A stretch of DNA of 64,000 bases from Pseudovibrio sp. Alg231-02 (GTDB taxonomy: Bacteria > Pseudomonadota > Alphaproteobacteria > Rhizobiales > Stappiaceae). The translations under genes were made by a program, and so were the position numbers. Numbering within the stretch: position 1 is the first letter of the stretch; every line of letters begins with the position of its first letter. The notes under the pieces were generated by a model. That model saw only the letters and a program-made list of their open reading frames with translations. It was not told the DNA's origin and did no database searches. The stretch lies in assembly GCF_900143565.1 (NCBI RefSeq), contig NZ_FREX01000007.1, positions 62,009 to 126,008 on the forward strand. Reading direction: 5' to 3'. Shown one piece after another: positions 27,522-37,238 of the stretch.

Positions 27522-28835
27522 CTAACCTCCGGGCCTGCTACGGATGTTCTCAGGCAGCCATGTGGCGATCTCAGGGAACGCGATCAGAACAAAGACCATC
27601 GCGACCATGATCAGGAACATCGGGAACGCTGCCCGCGCAATGAACCCCATCTGATAGTTGGTCATCCCTTGCAGCACGAACAGGTTAAACCCGATCGGCG
27701 GCGTGATCTGCGCCATCTCAACCACCACCACGATGAAGATACCAAACCAGATCAGGTCAATGCCCGCCTGACGGATCATAGGCTCCACCACAGCCATGGT
27801 CAGCACCACAGAAGAAATGCCATCCAGGAACATGCCGAGGATCACATAGAACACCAGCAGCACCATCAGCAGCTCAAAGCGGCTGAGCTCCAGCGTTGCG
27901 ATCATGTCAGCCAAACCGCGCGGCAGACCTGTAAAGCCCATGGAGAGAGACAGGAATGCAGCACCGGCAAGGATCAGTGCAATCATGGAGGAGGTATAGG
28001 TCGCCCCCATCAAACTGCTCGTGAAACTTTTCCAGGACAGTGAGCCCTGAGAAGCTGCAAGGATCAGACTTCCAATCACACCAAAGGCAGCAGCTTCTGT
28101 CGCCGTTGCGTAGCCCAGATACATGGAGCCAATCACAACGAGGATCAGCAGGATCACAGGCAGCAGGAAGCGGGTGTTCTTCACCTTCTCAGCAAAGCTC
28201 ATCTCAGGTTCCGCTTTCGGATCCCATTTAGAAGAGACTTTAGAGGTGATCGCCACATAGGCCATGAACATGCCAGCCAGCACGATGCCCGGCATAATGC
28301 CTGCAAAGAACAGCTTGGAGATACTCTCGTTAATGGTCACGCCATAAACGATCAGCGTCAGGGACGGCGGGATCATCAGACCCAGCGTTGCTGCACCAGC
28401 CAGCGTGCCAATGATCATCTTTTCGGGATAATCACGTTTACGCAGCTCGGGGATAGACATCTTGCCAACGGTGGTCAATGTCGCGGCAGAAGAACCAGAG
28501 ACCGCTGCAAAGACTGTACAGCCCACAATATTAGTGTGAACCAGACCACCTGGAAGGCGGGCCATCCAAGGGGCAAGGCCGCGGAACATATCTTCCGATA
28601 ATCGGGTTCGATACAGGATTTCACCCATCCAGATGAACAGCGGCAGCGCCGTCAGTGTCCAGGAGGAGGATGCCGACCAGATGGTCGTCAACATCACGTC
28701 GCCAACAGGGCGGGTGGTGAACAGTTCCATGCCAACCCATGCCACACCCATAAGTGCCAGACCGACCCAGACGCCGGTGCCAAGCAAGGTGAACATGACA
28801 AACAGGAACAGAATGATAATGCTTATATTTTCCAT
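27522..28835 (-). CDS. dctM: TRAP transporter large permease (DctM), operon 2
   Basis: A 437-residue DctM-family permease with about twelve hydrophobic segments; the loops PPSLTLIVYGVTINES and ITPPIGFNLFVLQG are characteristic. Last gene of a six-gene minus-strand operon, 5 nt after the small permease gene and 40 nt before an intrinsic terminator. It differs from the first DctM of the window, so it likely serves another substrate. Confidence 0.93.
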   Translation of the reverse strand: MENISIIILFLFVMFTLLGTGVWVGLALMGVAWVGMELFTTRPVGDVMLTTIWSASSSWTLTALPLFIWMGEILYRTRLSEDMFRGLAPWMARLPGGLVHTNIVGCTVFAAVSGSSAATLTTVGKMSIPELRKRDYPEKMIIGTLAGAATLGLMIPPSLTLIVYGVTINESISKLFFAGIMPGIVLAGMFMAYVAITSKVSSKWDPKAEPEMSFAEKVKNTRFLLPVILLILVVIGSMYLGYATATEAAAFGVIGSLILAASQGSLSWKSFTSSLMGATYTSSMIALILAGAAFLSLSMGFTGLPRGLADMIATLELSRFELLMVLLVFYVILGMFLDGISSVVLTMAVVEPMIRQAGIDLIWFGIFIVVVVEMAQITPPIGFNLFVLQGMTNYQMGFIARAAFPMFLIMVAMVFVLIAFPEIATWLPENIRSRPGG

Positions 28836-28840
28836 TGCTC

Positions 28841-29374
28841 TTATTCTCCGGCAACTGCTTCTTCAAGTTCAGGCGCAATACGGTGCTTGCCAGTGAATAT
28901 GAGTTGAAGGAGGTGATCTGTGAGAGCAATCGCAAGGATCAAGGCACCAAGGAACATAAAGCCCTGTGGGATCCAAAGCGGTGTACGGTCCTGTCCCTGA
29001 CTGATGTCATTGAATTTGTGGGACCAGTAAACGAAACGGTAGGCGTAGTACACAAAGTACCAGATCGTGGCGGAGCCAATGGCAAAACACCAGATTTCCA
29101 GAATGCGCTGTGCGGTCTTGCCCAGCATTTGGTGCAGGATGGATACGCGAATATGGATGCCCTTGTTCAAGGCATTGGCAAATGCAAGGAAACTGGCGGC
29201 GGCCATGGCATAGCCTGCATATTCTGCGGCGCCCGGAAAGACCTCTCCCGTCCAACGTGCCAGCATCTGCACGACAATCAGTCCGAGGATGGCAATCAGA
29301 CAAAGCGCGGAAAGAACTCCAGCTGTCTTGTAGATCCCATCCAGCCCTAAGCGCAGTGCGCGTGTCAGCTTCAT
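28841..29374 (-). CDS. dctQ: TRAP transporter small permease (DctQ), operon 2
   Basis: A 177-residue four-helix DctQ-family protein (GEVFPGAAEYAGYAMAAASF, then FANALNKGIHIRV). It pairs with the downstream DctM. A 61-nt gap holding a perfect hairpin separates it from dctP. Confidence 0.9.
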   Translation of the reverse strand: MKLTRALRLGLDGIYKTAGVLSALCLIAILGLIVVQMLARWTGEVFPGAAEYAGYAMAAASFLAFANALNKGIHIRVSILHQMLGKTAQRILEIWCFAIGSATIWYFVYYAYRFVYWSHKFNDISQGQDRTPLWIPQGFMFLGALILAIALTDHLLQLIFTGKHRIAPELEEAVAGE

Positions 29375-29395
29375 TGTTCTCCCCCTCGAAAAAAG

Positions 29396-29429
29396 AAAAG
29401 CCGGAGTTCCAAAAGGTTCTCCGGCTTTT
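29396..29429 (-). promoter_or_regulatory. Intercistronic hairpin between dctP and dctQ, operon 2
   Basis: AAAAGCCGGAG and CTCCGGCTTTT are exact 11-nt complements around a 12-nt loop, 6 nt after the dctP stop, with the A/T ends giving a U run. It looks like a leaky intrinsic terminator that lowers permease expression relative to the binding protein. Confidence 0.8.
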
Positions 29430-29435
29430 GCGTGC

Positions 29436-30416
29436 TTATTTCATTGCTTTGAAGGTGCTGACAACAGCCTTGCCATCGTCACCAGCAGCTTCAAGCCATT
29501 CTGCGGTCATGGTTGCACCAATTTCCTGCAGGTCAGCTTTCATCTGGTCACTACCCTTTTCAACCTTCATGCCGCCTTCACGCAGGCCATCAAGGGTGAA
29601 GTTTGTGTAGTCGATGGAACGCTTGAGGCCAGCTGCTTCCGCCGTTGCCGCACAGCCCTGAATGATGCCTTTGTTCTTTTCAGAAACACCAGACCACACA
29701 TCAGAGTTTACAAGCATGTAGTTGCGTGGCAGCCATGCATCCACTTCGTAGAAGTAGTTGAGGCTTTCCCAAACTTTACGATCGTAACCAGTTGCACCGG
29801 AGGAGACCATGGAGTCAGCAACACCGGTTGCAAACGCCTGAGAGATTTCAGCAGCTTCAATGGAAACTGGCAGCATGCCTGTCAGCTCAGCAAGACGCGC
29901 AGTTGCGGTGTTGTAAGAGCGGAACTTGATGCCTTCCATGTCAGCAACAGAGTTGACTGCATTTTTAAAGTACAGACCCTGTGGAGGCCATGGCACAGAA
30001 TACAGCAGGGTCAGGTTCTGTTCGCCAAGAACCTTTTCAAGCGCTGGCTTTGCAGCAGTCCAAAGCTTTGCCGCATCATCAAAAGATGTTGCGAGGAATG
30101 GAACGGAATCCACACCGAACAAGGCATTTTCGTTCTGGTGACCGGAAAGCAGACGCTCACCGATTGGCACCTGACCGGTCTGAACTGCGCGCTTGATGTC
30201 GCCGCCCTTAAACAGGGAGCCGCCCGGGTGAGTGGTTACTTCGATTTCACCGCCAGTGCCAGACGTAATACAAGCTGCAAATTCAGCGCCCGTTACTGAA
30301 TGGAAGTTGGACCCTGAGTATGCCATTGGCAGGTCCCACTTTTCCGCAGAAGCAGCAGTTGCCCCCAACGCCATAGCGGAAACACTCAAGGTAACCAGTA
30401 GACTAGACTTCTTCAT
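29436..30416 (-). CDS. dctP: TRAP transporter substrate-binding protein (DctP), operon 2
   Basis: A 326-residue periplasmic DctP-family binding protein with a Sec signal (cleavage near ATAASA, residues 19-24) and the family segments GGSLFKGGDIKRAVQTGQVPIGE and VADSMVSSGATGYDRKVWE. A GGAGGAGAG ribosome site precedes the ATG. It sits 33 nt after the amino acid dehydrogenase gene, so the imported compound is probably the substrate of the three enzymes encoded upstream in the same operon, perhaps an amino acid or betaine. Confidence 0.92.
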   Translation of the reverse strand: MKKSSLLVTLSVSAMALGATAASAEKWDLPMAYSGSNFHSVTGAEFAACITSGTGGEIEVTTHPGGSLFKGGDIKRAVQTGQVPIGERLLSGHQNENALFGVDSVPFLATSFDDAAKLWTAAKPALEKVLGEQNLTLLYSVPWPPQGLYFKNAVNSVADMEGIKFRSYNTATARLAELTGMLPVSIEAAEISQAFATGVADSMVSSGATGYDRKVWESLNYFYEVDAWLPRNYMLVNSDVWSGVSEKNKGIIQGCAATAEAAGLKRSIDYTNFTLDGLREGGMKVEKGSDQMKADLQEIGATMTAEWLEAAGDDGKAVVSTFKAMK

Positions 30417-30449
30417 ATGTTCTCTCCTCCAAGAAAATTAGTGATGCCC

Positions 30450-31691
30450 TCAATTAAATCTTTGCGGATCGTAAGGGCTTATATCGTTATTGGGGCGTTT
30501 ACCGCTGATCAGATCAGAGACCAGCCGCCCGGTTTTTGGACCGCCCGTCAGGCCGATGTGGTGGTGCCCAAACGCTGCATAAACACCGCTTTTGCCCACT
30601 TCACCGATGAGGGGGAGACTGTCCGATGGCGCAGGGCGGAAGCCCAACCATTCTTCTTCGCTTGATGCTTCCAGATGCGGGAAGCTCTCGCGAACTTTTT
30701 TCCTTAGTAGAGCCAGAGGAGTTTTGGAAGCGCCAGCTTCCAGCCCGCCAAACTCAACAACACCCGCACAGCGCAATCCCTGTGCCATTGGTGTTGCCAC
30801 GAACTTGCCGGAGGCGACCATGATTGGCTGGCTCGGCTGCTCGCTCGGGTTCTTGAATAAAATATGGTAACCGCGCTCAGCTTCCAGCGGCACGTTGATG
30901 CCAAGCTTATTCATCAAAGGCTTGGACCAGACGCCAGTTGCCAGAACGGCACGATCACACTCAAAACGTCCTCTGTCAGTCATGACGGCTGAAATCGAGC
31001 CGCCCGACAGATCGAAATCCTTCACTTCGGCCTGCACAAACGTGCCGCCCATCTCTTTGAAAATCTGCACCAGATCCCGAACATATGCACCCGGGTCCTG
31101 AATAAACCCGTGATCACGCATCAACGCCAGCAACTTGATGTTTTTGGCAAGGATTGGCTCCATCTCGTGAACGGCGTCACCTTCAATCAATTCCGGCACA
31201 AACCCGGCTTTGCGGCGCAGTTCCCAGGTGTATGCGTCTGCTTCAAAGGCGGCTCTGTCGTTGTAGGCAAAGCTGTAGGTGCTTTCCTGCAGCCACTTTG
31301 CAGCGCTGGTTCCATCCACCAATGCATGGTGCTGGTCCACGCTGTCACCAACAATCGGCGTCAGCCCCTGCGCAATGCGGCGGGTTTCCTTATCCGTTGC
31401 GTGCGACAGATAACGTGCCAGCCAGCCCGCCAGCTTCGGCAGGTAGCTCCAACGCAGGAACAGCGGAAAGTTTGGATCCAGCAGAAGCTTTGGGCCTTTC
31501 AGGATCAAACCCGGCGCTGTGACTGGCGCCACAGAGCAGCTGGCCAGAACACATGCATTGCCAAAGGATGCGCCCATGCCGGGCTCACCCTTGTCGATGA
31601 GGGTCACATCATGACCCTCACGCTTCAACCATAAAGCTGCTGATACACCAACGATCCCTGCACCGATGACGACGACATTATTTTTATTCAT
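30450..31691 (-). CDS. FAD-dependent D-amino acid dehydrogenase-like (DadA family)
   Basis: A 413-residue DAO-fold oxidoreductase with the N-terminal FAD motif [12 protein letters not shown], the GNACVLA segment and the C-terminal [19 protein letters not shown] typical of DadA-type enzymes. It oxidises an amine or D-amino acid to the imino acid, passing electrons to the respiratory chain. Its start overlaps the stop of the enolase-superfamily gene in an ATGA. Whether its substrate is a D-amino acid, an N-methylated one or a cyclic one such as D-proline is open. Confidence 0.87.
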   Translation of the reverse strand: MNKNNVVVIGAGIVGVSAALWLKREGHDVTLIDKGEPGMGASFGNACVLASCSVAPVTAPGLILKGPKLLLDPNFPLFLRWSYLPKLAGWLARYLSHATDKETRRIAQGLTPIVGDSVDQHHALVDGTSAAKWLQESTYSFAYNDRAAFEADAYTWELRRKAGFVPELIEGDAVHEMEPILAKNIKLLALMRDHGFIQDPGAYVRDLVQIFKEMGGTFVQAEVKDFDLSGGSISAVMTDRGRFECDRAVLATGVWSKPLMNKLGINVPLEAERGYHILFKNPSEQPSQPIMVASGKFVATPMAQGLRCAGVVEFGGLEAGASKTPLALLRKKVRESFPHLEASSEEEWLGFRPAPSDSLPLIGEVGKSGVYAAFGHHHIGLTGGPKTGRLVSDLISGKRPNNDISPYDPQRFN

Positions 31692-32827
31692 GCAGCCCCC
31701 AGCACCGCACTCTTGGAAATCGCATAGTGCTCAACTTTCTCCAGATCCGGCCGGCCTCCCAAGCCTGCCGTTTGCGGAACGATCACATCGCCGCCTCTGG
31801 TTTCAAATGGCGTTTCCATAAGGTCTTCTACTAGGAAGTATTTTGCCTGATAAAACTCACAAGCTAAAGTGATTTCTGGCGTTGCAGCAATCATATGCGT
31901 TCCGGCAAGGTGGGCGAGGCCGGATTCAAACATGTCGCCGCCATAGGCACTCATACCAGCGGTTGCGGCCATGCGGGCTACAGTTTGGGCCCGAGTCAAG
32001 CCTCCACTCTTCATTATTTTGACTGAAACACCGTCAGCTATCCCCATGTTAATCGCGGTCAGCATATCCTCTGGCCCAAAGATGCTTTCGTCCGCAAGAA
32101 GCGGCACATCGATGGAATTTCGGATAGTTGCCATAAGTTCCCGAAGGTTATGCGCAACCGGCTGTTCGATAAAATCTGGTTGAAAACTCGCGATATCGCG
32201 AACGCACCCTAGGGCACTATCGTGGTGCAGACCCTGATTGTAGTCCACACGAATGGAAAACTCAGGATAGCTCATGCGTAGGCGCTCCATACGCATCATA
32301 TCAAACTCATGACCTTTGAAGCCTGTTTTGAGCTTGATGATGCGTACGCCATCCTCTTTCAAACGTTCCATCAATGCCAAATCACGATCGAAATCAGGAT
32401 CAGCAATAGAACAGGAAAGAGGGATCGTATCGCGGCATTTGCCACCCAGCAGCGCCCAGACAGGCAAATCAGAGATTCGGCCCTGCAGGTCGAGCAGTGC
32501 TGTTTCCAGAGCTGCTTTCGCCTCGGTACAATGAGCAACCGCCTTTTGGGCGTCCTTCATGATCATGGCGCGTTCACCAATGGTGCGGCCAACAACAAGC
32601 GGACGGATGTAGCGGTCGAGCGCCGCAAAGGTGGCTTCTGCTGATCCTGTAAAGACGGACCACGGCGAGGCTTCCCCCCAACCGGTTTCGCCCCCCTCCG
32701 CCGTTAAGCGGAGGATGACAATATCAACGGCGTGTTCAACAGAACCAATGCCATGGTCGCGGCGGGCGTTCACTGGCAGCTGTACGTGCCAGACATCCAT
32801 CCCGGTGATTTTCTGTTCAGCGTTCAT
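31688..32827 (-). CDS. Enolase superfamily enzyme (MLE subgroup), amino acid racemase/dehydratase type
   Basis: A 379-residue mandelate racemase/muconate lactonizing enzyme. The KxK acid/base motif is K165-L-K167, the metal ligands are D195 (VDYNQ), E221 (IEQP) and D246 (ADES), and the opposing base is K270 (SVKIMK), the layout of MLE-subgroup enzymes. This subgroup includes dipeptide epimerases, N-succinylamino acid racemases, hydroxyproline betaine epimerase and cis-3-hydroxyproline dehydratase of marine alphaproteobacteria; the last two are attractive here because FAD dehydrogenase and TRAP genes are adjacent. The exact reaction is inference. It starts 5 nt after the TPP enzyme gene. Confidence 0.85.
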   Translation of the reverse strand: MNAEQKITGMDVWHVQLPVNARRDHGIGSVEHAVDIVILRLTAEGGETGWGEASPWSVFTGSAEATFAALDRYIRPLVVGRTIGERAMIMKDAQKAVAHCTEAKAALETALLDLQGRISDLPVWALLGGKCRDTIPLSCSIADPDFDRDLALMERLKEDGVRIIKLKTGFKGHEFDMMRMERLRMSYPEFSIRVDYNQGLHHDSALGCVRDIASFQPDFIEQPVAHNLRELMATIRNSIDVPLLADESIFGPEDMLTAINMGIADGVSVKIMKSGGLTRAQTVARMAATAGMSAYGGDMFESGLAHLAGTHMIAATPEITLACEFYQAKYFLVEDLMETPFETRGGDVIVPQTAGLGGRPDLEKVEHYAISKSAVLGAA

Positions 32828-32832
32828 GGCTC

Positions 32833-34524
32833 TTATCCCATCCAGCGACGTACAGGTGCGTTTGCTTCTTCAAGAGGCTGCGTCACAACATCAATCAGCG
32901 TTGGGCCGTCATGTTCAATTGCCTCTTTGAGTACACGCTCCAGATCATCAGGATTTTCAACGCGCCAACTCTTCACACCATAAGCAGCGGCAACAGCGGC
33001 CTGATCAGTGCGGTTAAAGTCTACATTGTAGTAGCGCGCATCTGTGTCTGCATACTGGCTTGCCTTGATCCAGCCGTAGCTGGAATTTGAGAACACGATG
33101 TACGTTATTGGTGCACGGGAACGGCACACAGTCTCCAGCTCACCACAGGTAAAGCCGAAGGAGCCATCACCCATCATGGCAACCACTTTGCTGGTTGGAC
33201 GGCCATACCATGCACCCAGCGCAGCAGAGAGTGAGTAACCCAATGCGCCATGTGCGCGGTTGGTGATGAAGTAACGACCAGACTGCGGCAGCTGGTAATA
33301 AGCAGAGAAGTACGGGCAGGAAGTGCCTGGATCAGAGATCACTGTGGCATCAACCGGCAACACCTTCATCATAGCGTCAATCACGCGTTCAGGACGGATC
33401 GGTGCTTCACCGCTTTGGGCCAGCTTGTTGAAGATCTCAAACTTGCGTTTCTTGATGTCTGCAACAGCAGCTGCGCCGCCGAAAGTGTCAGCGCCCTGAT
33501 CGCGTTTGTCGAGAACAGCGTTGACCTGCGCAAGAGACAGCTTGAGGTCACCAACGACGCCAACTTCCACTTCGTAGTTCGCACCGATCACCATCGGGTC
33601 GTTGTCGAAGTGAACCACACGGGTTTTGGCAGATGGCGCTTCCCAGCGGGAGGTGGTGGTGGAGCCGGCACGAGCCCCCATGAACACCACAAGGTCCGCA
33701 TTGGCCATGGCTTCCCATGTCTCGTCCGTTCCGCCATTGGACCCGACTACACCGACACAGTTTGGATGGGTTTCAGCCAGTGAACCCTGACCGGAGATAG
33801 ACGTTGCAACCGGAATATCGAGACGGGATGCCAGACGCTCCAGTTCTTCCATAGCACCAGCAATCACAACACCGCCGCCGCACACAATAAGCGGTTTCTT
33901 CGCAGAAAGGATCGCATCAACCGCAGCTTCAGCAGCACCTGGAGCAGGGGCCTGAGGGTAAGCCGGATATGACGTCAGCTGCTGATCTGCCCAGATGTCA
34001 GAGGCATCCACCGCATCATACTGAATGTCGTAAGGCAGGCCGAGATGAGCAGCACCGGAGCGACCGGTTGTCATGGCACGGAAGGCTTTACGAACCATCC
34101 GCGGAATGTGGTCAGCGCGCTTGATCACGGTGTTCCACTTGGTCAGCGGACGCATCAGCGCTTCCTGATCCACTTCAGTCAATGGGTACTTGCCGTAGGA
34201 CCCAACAGAAATGTCTGTCGTAATGCCAAGCACAGCATAAGAGCTTTCAGAGGCTTCGATCAGACCCGGCAAAATGTAGGTCGCGCCACCACCAGACGGC
34301 CCCTCACACACACCCGGACGTCCGGTCACTCGTGAATACGCATCGGCCATGTAAGTGGCGCAGCGCTCATCACGGGTCAAAACGTGGGTCATCTTGTGAT
34401 CAAGCTTATACATCGCGTCATAAAACGGCAGTGTTGTATCGCCGCAAAGACCGAAAATGTGCTGGACGCCCTGCGCCTCCAGCATTTTTACCATGGCTTC
34501 TGCACCATTCATCTTATTCGTCAC
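32833..34524 (-). CDS. Thiamine pyrophosphate-dependent enzyme, acetolactate synthase-like
   Basis: A 563-residue three-domain TPP enzyme. The catalytic Glu is in [19 protein letters not shown] (near residue 53), a Rossmann central domain follows, and the TPP/Mg motif MGDGSFGF with the later SNSSYG lies near residue 450. It resembles large-subunit acetolactate synthase, glyoxylate carboligase and sulfoacetaldehyde acetyltransferase relatives but lacks a neighbouring small subunit. In this operon it may act on a 2-oxo acid produced by the amino acid pathway. First gene of the minus-strand operon. Confidence 0.86.
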   Translation of the reverse strand: MTNKMNGAEAMVKMLEAQGVQHIFGLCGDTTLPFYDAMYKLDHKMTHVLTRDERCATYMADAYSRVTGRPGVCEGPSGGGATYILPGLIEASESSYAVLGITTDISVGSYGKYPLTEVDQEALMRPLTKWNTVIKRADHIPRMVRKAFRAMTTGRSGAAHLGLPYDIQYDAVDASDIWADQQLTSYPAYPQAPAPGAAEAAVDAILSAKKPLIVCGGGVVIAGAMEELERLASRLDIPVATSISGQGSLAETHPNCVGVVGSNGGTDETWEAMANADLVVFMGARAGSTTTSRWEAPSAKTRVVHFDNDPMVIGANYEVEVGVVGDLKLSLAQVNAVLDKRDQGADTFGGAAAVADIKKRKFEIFNKLAQSGEAPIRPERVIDAMMKVLPVDATVISDPGTSCPYFSAYYQLPQSGRYFITNRAHGALGYSLSAALGAWYGRPTSKVVAMMGDGSFGFTCGELETVCRSRAPITYIVFSNSSYGWIKASQYADTDARYYNVDFNRTDQAAVAAAYGVKSWRVENPDDLERVLKEAIEHDGPTLIDVVTQPLEEANAPVRRWMG

Positions 34525-34606
34525 AGTGTCACCTATCAGACCCGTCCCACCCGTTAAGCAGGCAATTTACTAAACCCGAAGAATGCAGAATCGATTGCAC
34601 TCAAAA

Positions 34607-34633
34607 TTGTATACAGCACAATATTCAATATTG
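34607..34633. promoter_or_regulatory. Paired palindromes in the gntR/TPP-enzyme divergent promoter
   Basis: TGTATACA (34608-34615) and the perfect 15-mer CAATATT-C-AATATTG (34619-34633) sit side by side in the roughly 200-nt gap between the divergent TPP enzyme and gntR genes. TGTATACA carries the GT-AC spacing common in FadR-subfamily operators. This is the best candidate binding region for the adjacent GntR protein. Confidence 0.5.
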
Positions 34634-34730
34634 AGCGCAGGTCAAATGGAATGTACAGTTCACCTATGACATGGTAAGTGCTGAGCCGATTTTTGGGGCC
34701 TGCAACGGCAGGATTGAGAGCGATTTTGGA

Positions 34731-35429
34731 ATGACAAAAGCTGATAGCAACGTGGACCGCATCTACGAAAAACTACGGAAAATGGCGGCCGATTTTGAAT
34801 TTAAGCCGGATGCCCGTATCAACGAGAGCGCATTATCCACAGAGTTGGGCGCAAGCCGCACACCCTTGCGCGAGGCATTGAATCGTCTCGTGGCAGAAGG
34901 CTTCCTCACATTCCAGAGTGGCCGCGGCTTCTTTTGCCGCCCTTTGAGCCCGAAACTTATTCTTGATCTGTATGAAGCGCGTGTCGCCATTGAAACGGAG
35001 ATTGTCCGCCTTGTTTGTCGCCGGGCCAGCGAGGAAGACCTTCAGGATCTTATGGGGTTCCTGAAATCCACGGAGCCGGACTACGACAGCAGCGACGACC
35101 CGATGGAGCTTTTGAGCATGGATGAGGCCTATCACATGCGCATCGCCGCCCTGTCTCAAAGCAACGAGCTGGTCCGCATTCTGGAAAACCTGAATGACCG
35201 CGTGCGTTACATCCGTCTTGTCGACTTGAAATACCTACGCGGCAAGACACCTGTTTCTACGCAGGAGGAAGCTCAGCTTTCGGCCCACCGTGTGGTGCTG
35301 ACCGCCCTGATCAACCGGGATGAAGACAAAGCCGTTTCCACCATGCGTCACCATATTGAACGACGCCGCGATGAAGCAACAGAGGCGGTGCGCATCGCCT
35401 ATTCGCAGCTCTACGTTCCAGCAGATTAA
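34731..35429 (+). CDS. GntR-family transcriptional regulator (FadR subfamily)
   Basis: A 232-residue regulator with an N-terminal winged helix (ESALSTELGASRTPLREAL is the recognition region) and a C-terminal helical FCD ligand-binding domain containing the Asp/His positions expected for a metal site (DEAYHMRIAALS, ILRH-like MRHHIERRR). A longer frame starts at 34671; ATG at 34731 begins next to the first predicted helix and is preferred, though its ribosome site is weak. It is divergent from the TPP/MLE/DadA/TRAP operon, which it probably controls in response to the imported compound. Confidence 0.87.
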   Translation: MTKADSNVDRIYEKLRKMAADFEFKPDARINESALSTELGASRTPLREALNRLVAEGFLTFQSGRGFFCRPLSPKLILDLYEARVAIETEIVRLVCRRASEEDLQDLMGFLKSTEPDYDSSDDPMELLSMDEAYHMRIAALSQSNELVRILENLNDRVRYIRLVDLKYLRGKTPVSTQEEAQLSAHRVVLTALINRDEDKAVSTMRHHIERRRDEATEAVRIAYSQLYVPAD

Positions 35430-35444
35430 CGCGAGTACCAAAAG

Positions 35445-35483
35445 CAAAGCAGGTCGCAGGTCCCCAACACTTAACCTGCTTTG
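35445..35483 (+). promoter_or_regulatory. 10-bp inverted repeat between gntR and racemase gene
   Basis: CAAAGCAGGT and ACCTGCTTTG are perfect complements separated by 19 nt, between the gntR stop and the racemase start. It may be a terminator or attenuator of gntR, or an operator. A weak T-rich stretch follows after CCCCCC. Confidence 0.5.
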
Positions 35484-35514
35484 CCCCCCAATTTTATAGA
35501 AGAGGTTTTGAATT

Positions 35515-36276
35515 ATGTCCGTTGAGTATGGAGGCAAGACCGTATTTGGTGCCTCAGTCGGCATTCTCATGCTGGAAACCAAGTTCCCGCGTATTTACGG
35601 CGACATCGGCAATGCCCAGACATGGCCGTTTCCAGTGCATTATCGCGTGGTCCGCGGTGCGACCCCAAACAAGGTGGTGCGCAATGATCCCCGTGAGCTG
35701 GTGGATCTGTTTGTTGAAGCTGGTCGCGATCTGGTGCGGACCGGCTGTGACGGCATCACCACCAACTGCGGTTTTTTGGCTCTCATTCAGGACGAGGTGA
35801 AGGAAGCGCTTGGCGTGCCCGTCGCAACCTCTTCCTTGATGCAGATCCCAAGCGTGCAACAGCTTTTGCCGAAGAACAAGCGCGTCGGCGTCATCACCAT
35901 TTCCAAAGAAACACTGACTAAAGAGCACCTGAAAGCGGCAGGCGCAGCGGAAGATACGGTGATTGTGGGCACAGATGGCCTGCGTAACTTCACCCGAGAG
36001 GTGCTGGATGACTATGACGCCATCAACTTTGAAGATGCCCGTCTGGATCTGTTGGACGCTGCCGCAGAATTGGTGACCAAAAACGAAGGCATTGGTGCGA
36101 TCGTGCTGGAGTGCACCAATATGGTGCCCTATGCCAACGACATCCGCAAACTCACCGGATTGCCCGTCTATTCCATCTACACGTTCGTGAACTGGTTCCA
36201 ATCCGGTCTGGTTCCGCGTAAGTTCCCGCTGGAACTGGATGACCCGCGTTTGAATTTAGCGACTTACGGAAATTAA
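35515..36276 (+). CDS. Aspartate/glutamate racemase superfamily protein
   Basis: A 253-residue member of the Asp/Glu/hydantoin racemase and maleate isomerase superfamily. The two catalytic Cys are visible in ITTNCGF and IVLECTNM. These cofactor-independent enzymes interconvert amino acid or hydantoin enantiomers or isomerise maleate. It follows gntR by 85 nt and precedes proC by 3 nt, so it could feed the FAD-dependent dehydrogenase with the right enantiomer. Substrate not established. Confidence 0.85.
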   Translation: MSVEYGGKTVFGASVGILMLETKFPRIYGDIGNAQTWPFPVHYRVVRGATPNKVVRNDPRELVDLFVEAGRDLVRTGCDGITTNCGFLALIQDEVKEALGVPVATSSLMQIPSVQQLLPKNKRVGVITISKETLTKEHLKAAGAAEDTVIVGTDGLRNFTREVLDDYDAINFEDARLDLLDAAAELVTKNEGIGAIVLECTNMVPYANDIRKLTGLPVYSIYTFVNWFQSGLVPRKFPLELDDPRLNLATYGN

Positions 36277-36279
36277 TCG

Positions 36280-37110
36280 ATGTCGAAGCCTAGTCAGATT
36301 GAACAGATAAACACAAACGGCCTCGTTTTGCTTGGCTGCGGAAAGATGGGCTCAGCCATGCTGAAGGGCTGGCTGGAAGCAGGCGTTCTGCCTTCCAGCA
36401 CAACTGTGATTGATCCTTATCCATCTGACTGGCTGAGGTCACTGGAAGATCACGGCCTAAGCCTGAACAAGCAACTGCCAGCAGCTCCCGCAGTATGCAT
36501 TCTGGCTGTGAAGCCACAGATGATGGGCGATGCAACCCCTCAAGTTGTGGCGTTAGGCGGTGGCAGCACCGTTTTCATTTCTGTTGCAGCGGGCACAAAC
36601 CTGACCACACTTCTTTCTCTGGTGGGTGAGGGCAGCCCGATCATCCGCGCCATGCCAAACACACCGGCAGCTATTGGACGCGGCATCACCGCGCTCATTC
36701 CAAACAGCCATTGCTCTGAAGATAATCTGGCTATGGCACAGGAACTGCTCGCCGCTGTCGGGCAGACCGTCGTGCTGGAGAACGAAAGCCAAATGGATGC
36801 TGTGACAGCAGTCTCCGGCTCTGGACCAGCCTATGTGTTCCACCTGATCGAGTGCCTCGCCAAAGCAGGCGCAGAGCAAGGGCTGCCGGAAGAACTGGCG
36901 ATGCAACTGGCTAAAGCCACCGTTGGCGGAGCAGGTCAGCTGGCAGAAGATGCCAGCGACGACCCTACCCAGCTGCGCATCAATGTGACATCTCCAAACG
37001 GCACCACAGCCGCGGCGCTTGATGTGCTTATGAACGAAGAGGACGGCATGCCGCCACTCCTTTCGCGCGCTGTTGCTGCTGCCAAAAAACGCAGTGAAGA
37101 GCTGGCCTAA
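36280..37110 (+). CDS. proC: Pyrroline-5-carboxylate reductase (ProC family)
   Basis: A 276-residue NAD(P)H-dependent reductase: N-terminal GCGKMGSAM dinucleotide motif, AVKPQMM and IRAMPNTPAAIGRG segments, and the C-terminal proline-enzyme signature VSGSGPAYVFHLIE. It normally makes L-proline from 1-pyrroline-5-carboxylate. Being 3 nt after the racemase and near an amino acid catabolic operon, it may instead be a specialised reductase for a cyclic imine; the sequence alone does not distinguish. An intrinsic terminator follows 24 nt later. Confidence 0.92.
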   Translation: MSKPSQIEQINTNGLVLLGCGKMGSAMLKGWLEAGVLPSSTTVIDPYPSDWLRSLEDHGLSLNKQLPAAPAVCILAVKPQMMGDATPQVVALGGGSTVFISVAAGTNLTTLLSLVGEGSPIIRAMPNTPAAIGRGITALIPNSHCSEDNLAMAQELLAAVGQTVVLENESQMDAVTAVSGSGPAYVFHLIECLAKAGAEQGLPEELAMQLAKATVGGAGQLAEDASDDPTQLRINVTSPNGTTAAALDVLMNEEDGMPPLLSRAVAAAKKRSEELA

Positions 37111-37134
37111 CCTCCTGCGTCATCACAAGATTTG

Positions 37135-37172
37135 AAAACCCCGCCTTCCATCAGGACGGCGGGGTTTTCTTT
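37135..37172 (+). terminator. Intrinsic terminator after proC
   Basis: Perfect 11-bp stem AAAACCCCGCC / GGCGGGGTTTT with a 12-nt loop and a T-rich tail. It ends the gntR-racemase-proC unit. Confidence 0.9.
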
Positions 37173-37222
37173 TGCTCTGACACACTCTCAAGACTTTGGG
37201 CTTGACCAATTTCAATTATTAT

Positions 37223-37238
37223 ATAACCATAAGGTTAT
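37223..37238. promoter_or_regulatory. ArsR-type operator overlapping a start codon
   Basis: ATAACC-ATAA-GGTTAT, a 6-4-6 inverted repeat, covers the first two bases of the arsR ATG at 37237. AT-rich -10-like sequence (TATTAT, TATAAC) lies just before it, so the transcript may be leaderless and the repressor would block the start site itself. Confidence 0.6.
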
